Assembly (NCBI RefSeq): GCF_000220395.1
Contig: NW_004086224.1
Coordinates: 1-21,031 of the forward strand
Reading direction: 5' to 3'
DNA from: Ichthyophthirius multifiliis
Lineage: Eukaryota > Ciliophora > Oligohymenophorea > Hymenostomatida
DNA: 21,031 nt
In this document: positions 19,991 to 21,031 of the stretch, in pieces
Position numbering within the stretch: the stretch's first letter is position 1
Layout: each line of letters opens with the position of its first letter
Notes under the pieces: model-generated
Seen by the model: only the letters and a program-made list of their open reading frames with translations
What the model was told of the DNA's origin: nothing
The model's database searches: none
Translations under genes and position numbers: made by a program

Positions 19991-20275
19991 AATAAAAATT
20001 TAACTTTAAATATTTTCAATATTATAATATATAATTAATATATTATTTATAATTATTACAAATGCATATCTTTTATTTTTATTTTATACTATATTAATTC
20101 TTTAGACATTATTTTTTTAATTTAAATTTATATTTTATATAATTAAATATGAGCATATTTATATAAATTTAAAAAATAATTTTTTTTTGTCATTGATCAT
20201 TTAAGAATAACTTAATAAATAAAAAAAATATATTAATAGCATATATTATATATATATATATAAATAAATAAATGT

Positions 20276-20311
<36 letters not shown>

Positions 20312-20973
20312 GCTAATTTAAAAAGATATAAATTAAATTTACTATTAGATAATAAATAATTTTCTCTATTGTATTAAAATAAAACTATTTATGTAAATTA
20401 GAAAAAAAATAAAAAATATTAACCTTAAATAATTTAGAATTTTCTATTTATAATTTTTGATTCAAATATTATAGATTTAATTTAGTAAATTATATAAAAA
20501 ATTAAATTATTATATATTTTATAAATTCTAAATTTTTTGTAAGCTATCCTTTTTTTATAAAGAAATATTAAAGAATTTTTAAATTTTCTTTAATAAATAA
20601 TAATTAATTATTATTAATAGTTTAATTTATTTATTATTTCAAATAAATGAATATATTAATATTATAAAATATTAAAATTGAATTAAATATAATAGAAATT
20701 TTATTCGAATTGAGGTATTTTATTTTATTAAACATAATTAAAATAATTTATCGTTTTTTTTCATATCATCTAATATTAATTAATAATATATATTATATAT
20801 ATTACTTTATATATCTTAATTAATTAAACAAAAATATAATACTTATTATTTATTAGTCTATAAAAAATATACTTAAAAAAAAAAAAAAAACACAAGACCA
20901 TAAAATAAAACAACAATATTATTAAAAAAACAAAGAATTCCACAAAAAAAAAAAAAAAAAATTATTATTAATA
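19991..20973. other. AT-rich spacer
   Basis: About 980 nt of almost pure A/T, with an AT dinucleotide run at 20279-20308 and A runs at 20875-20890 and 20944-20960 just before the next gene. I see no coding frame or RNA gene here. Its right end should be the promoter and A-rich leader of the gene beginning at 20974. Confidence 0.6.
20279..20308. repeat. (AT)n microsatellite
   Basis: An uninterrupted AT dinucleotide run in the spacer before the last gene; simple slippage-prone sequence. Confidence 0.9.
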
Positions 20974-21031
20974 ATGAAAAGTGAATTTGATGATGAAGAA
21001 TAAAAATAATCTCATAAAATTCCATTATAAA
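20974..21031 (+). CDS. Start of a gene cut by the window edge
   Basis: After a long A-rich leader, ATG opens a frame reading MKSEFDDEEQKQSHKIPLQ to the window edge (TAA read as Gln). The sudden rise in G and in acidic codons compared with the spacer is typical of real coding starts in this window. Only 19 codons are visible, so the product cannot be named. Confidence 0.5.

Noticed and set aside
1-21031. Bacterial, organellar or virus-like origin suggested by extreme AT content and many stops
   Set aside because: GT...AG introns, a bromodomain, RBR ligase, MORN and Kennedy-pathway enzyme show a eukaryotic nuclear genome, and the frames are intact under the ciliate code. No integrase, polymerase, capsid or long terminal repeat was seen.

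Overview
This window looks like macronuclear DNA of an oligohymenophorean ciliate. It is extremely AT-rich (roughly 85% by eye). Its genes read through only if TAA and TAG mean glutamine and TGA is the sole stop, and most of them are broken by short GT...AG introns of about 40-83 nt. The base composition, code and intron size fit a hymenostome such as Ichthyophthirius multifiliis better than Tetrahymena (less AT-rich) or Paramecium (introns of about 25 nt). The species is an inference.

Layout: (1) 1012-3148 (+), an F-BAR domain protein in six exons. (2) 4096-5585 (-), a MORN-repeat protein in six exons. (3) 6212-6915 (+), a small Arg/Asn-rich protein with three LDxxLDxFL motifs, like mRNA-export adaptors that bind UAP56. 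(4) 7535-8517 (+), a mitochondrial p32/MAM33 family protein in five exons. (5) 9235-12612 (+), an intronless RBR (RING-IBR-RING) E3 ubiquitin ligase of about 1,125 residues. (6) 14726-15421 (-), a small BET-like protein with one bromodomain and a NET-like C-terminus. (7) 15734-17622 (-), a CDP-alcohol phosphotransferase (choline/ethanolamine phosphotransferase) in eleven exons, two of them only 21 and 10 nt. (8) 20974 to the right edge (+), the first codons of another gene.

For the spliced genes other than the F-BAR gene, summing the proposed exons gives an unbroken frame from ATG to TGA, which is an internal check on the splice sites. The F-BAR gene needs one extra base at a poly-A run near 1404.

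The genes look like unrelated housekeeping functions: membrane shaping, MORN scaffold, mRNA export, mitochondrial matrix, ubiquitylation, chromatin reading and phospholipid synthesis. I see no operon-like or defence-island logic, no rRNA, tRNA or CRISPR array, and no autonomous transposon or virus-like element. Spacers are almost pure A/T with microsatellites. Several spacers hold long TGA-free frames (3435-3791, 13224-13973, 18239-19363 and beyond) that cannot be told from chance by eye. The most distinctive structural feature is a fold-back (MITE-like) palindrome of about 131 nt inside the unusually long fifth intron of the phosphotransferase gene.
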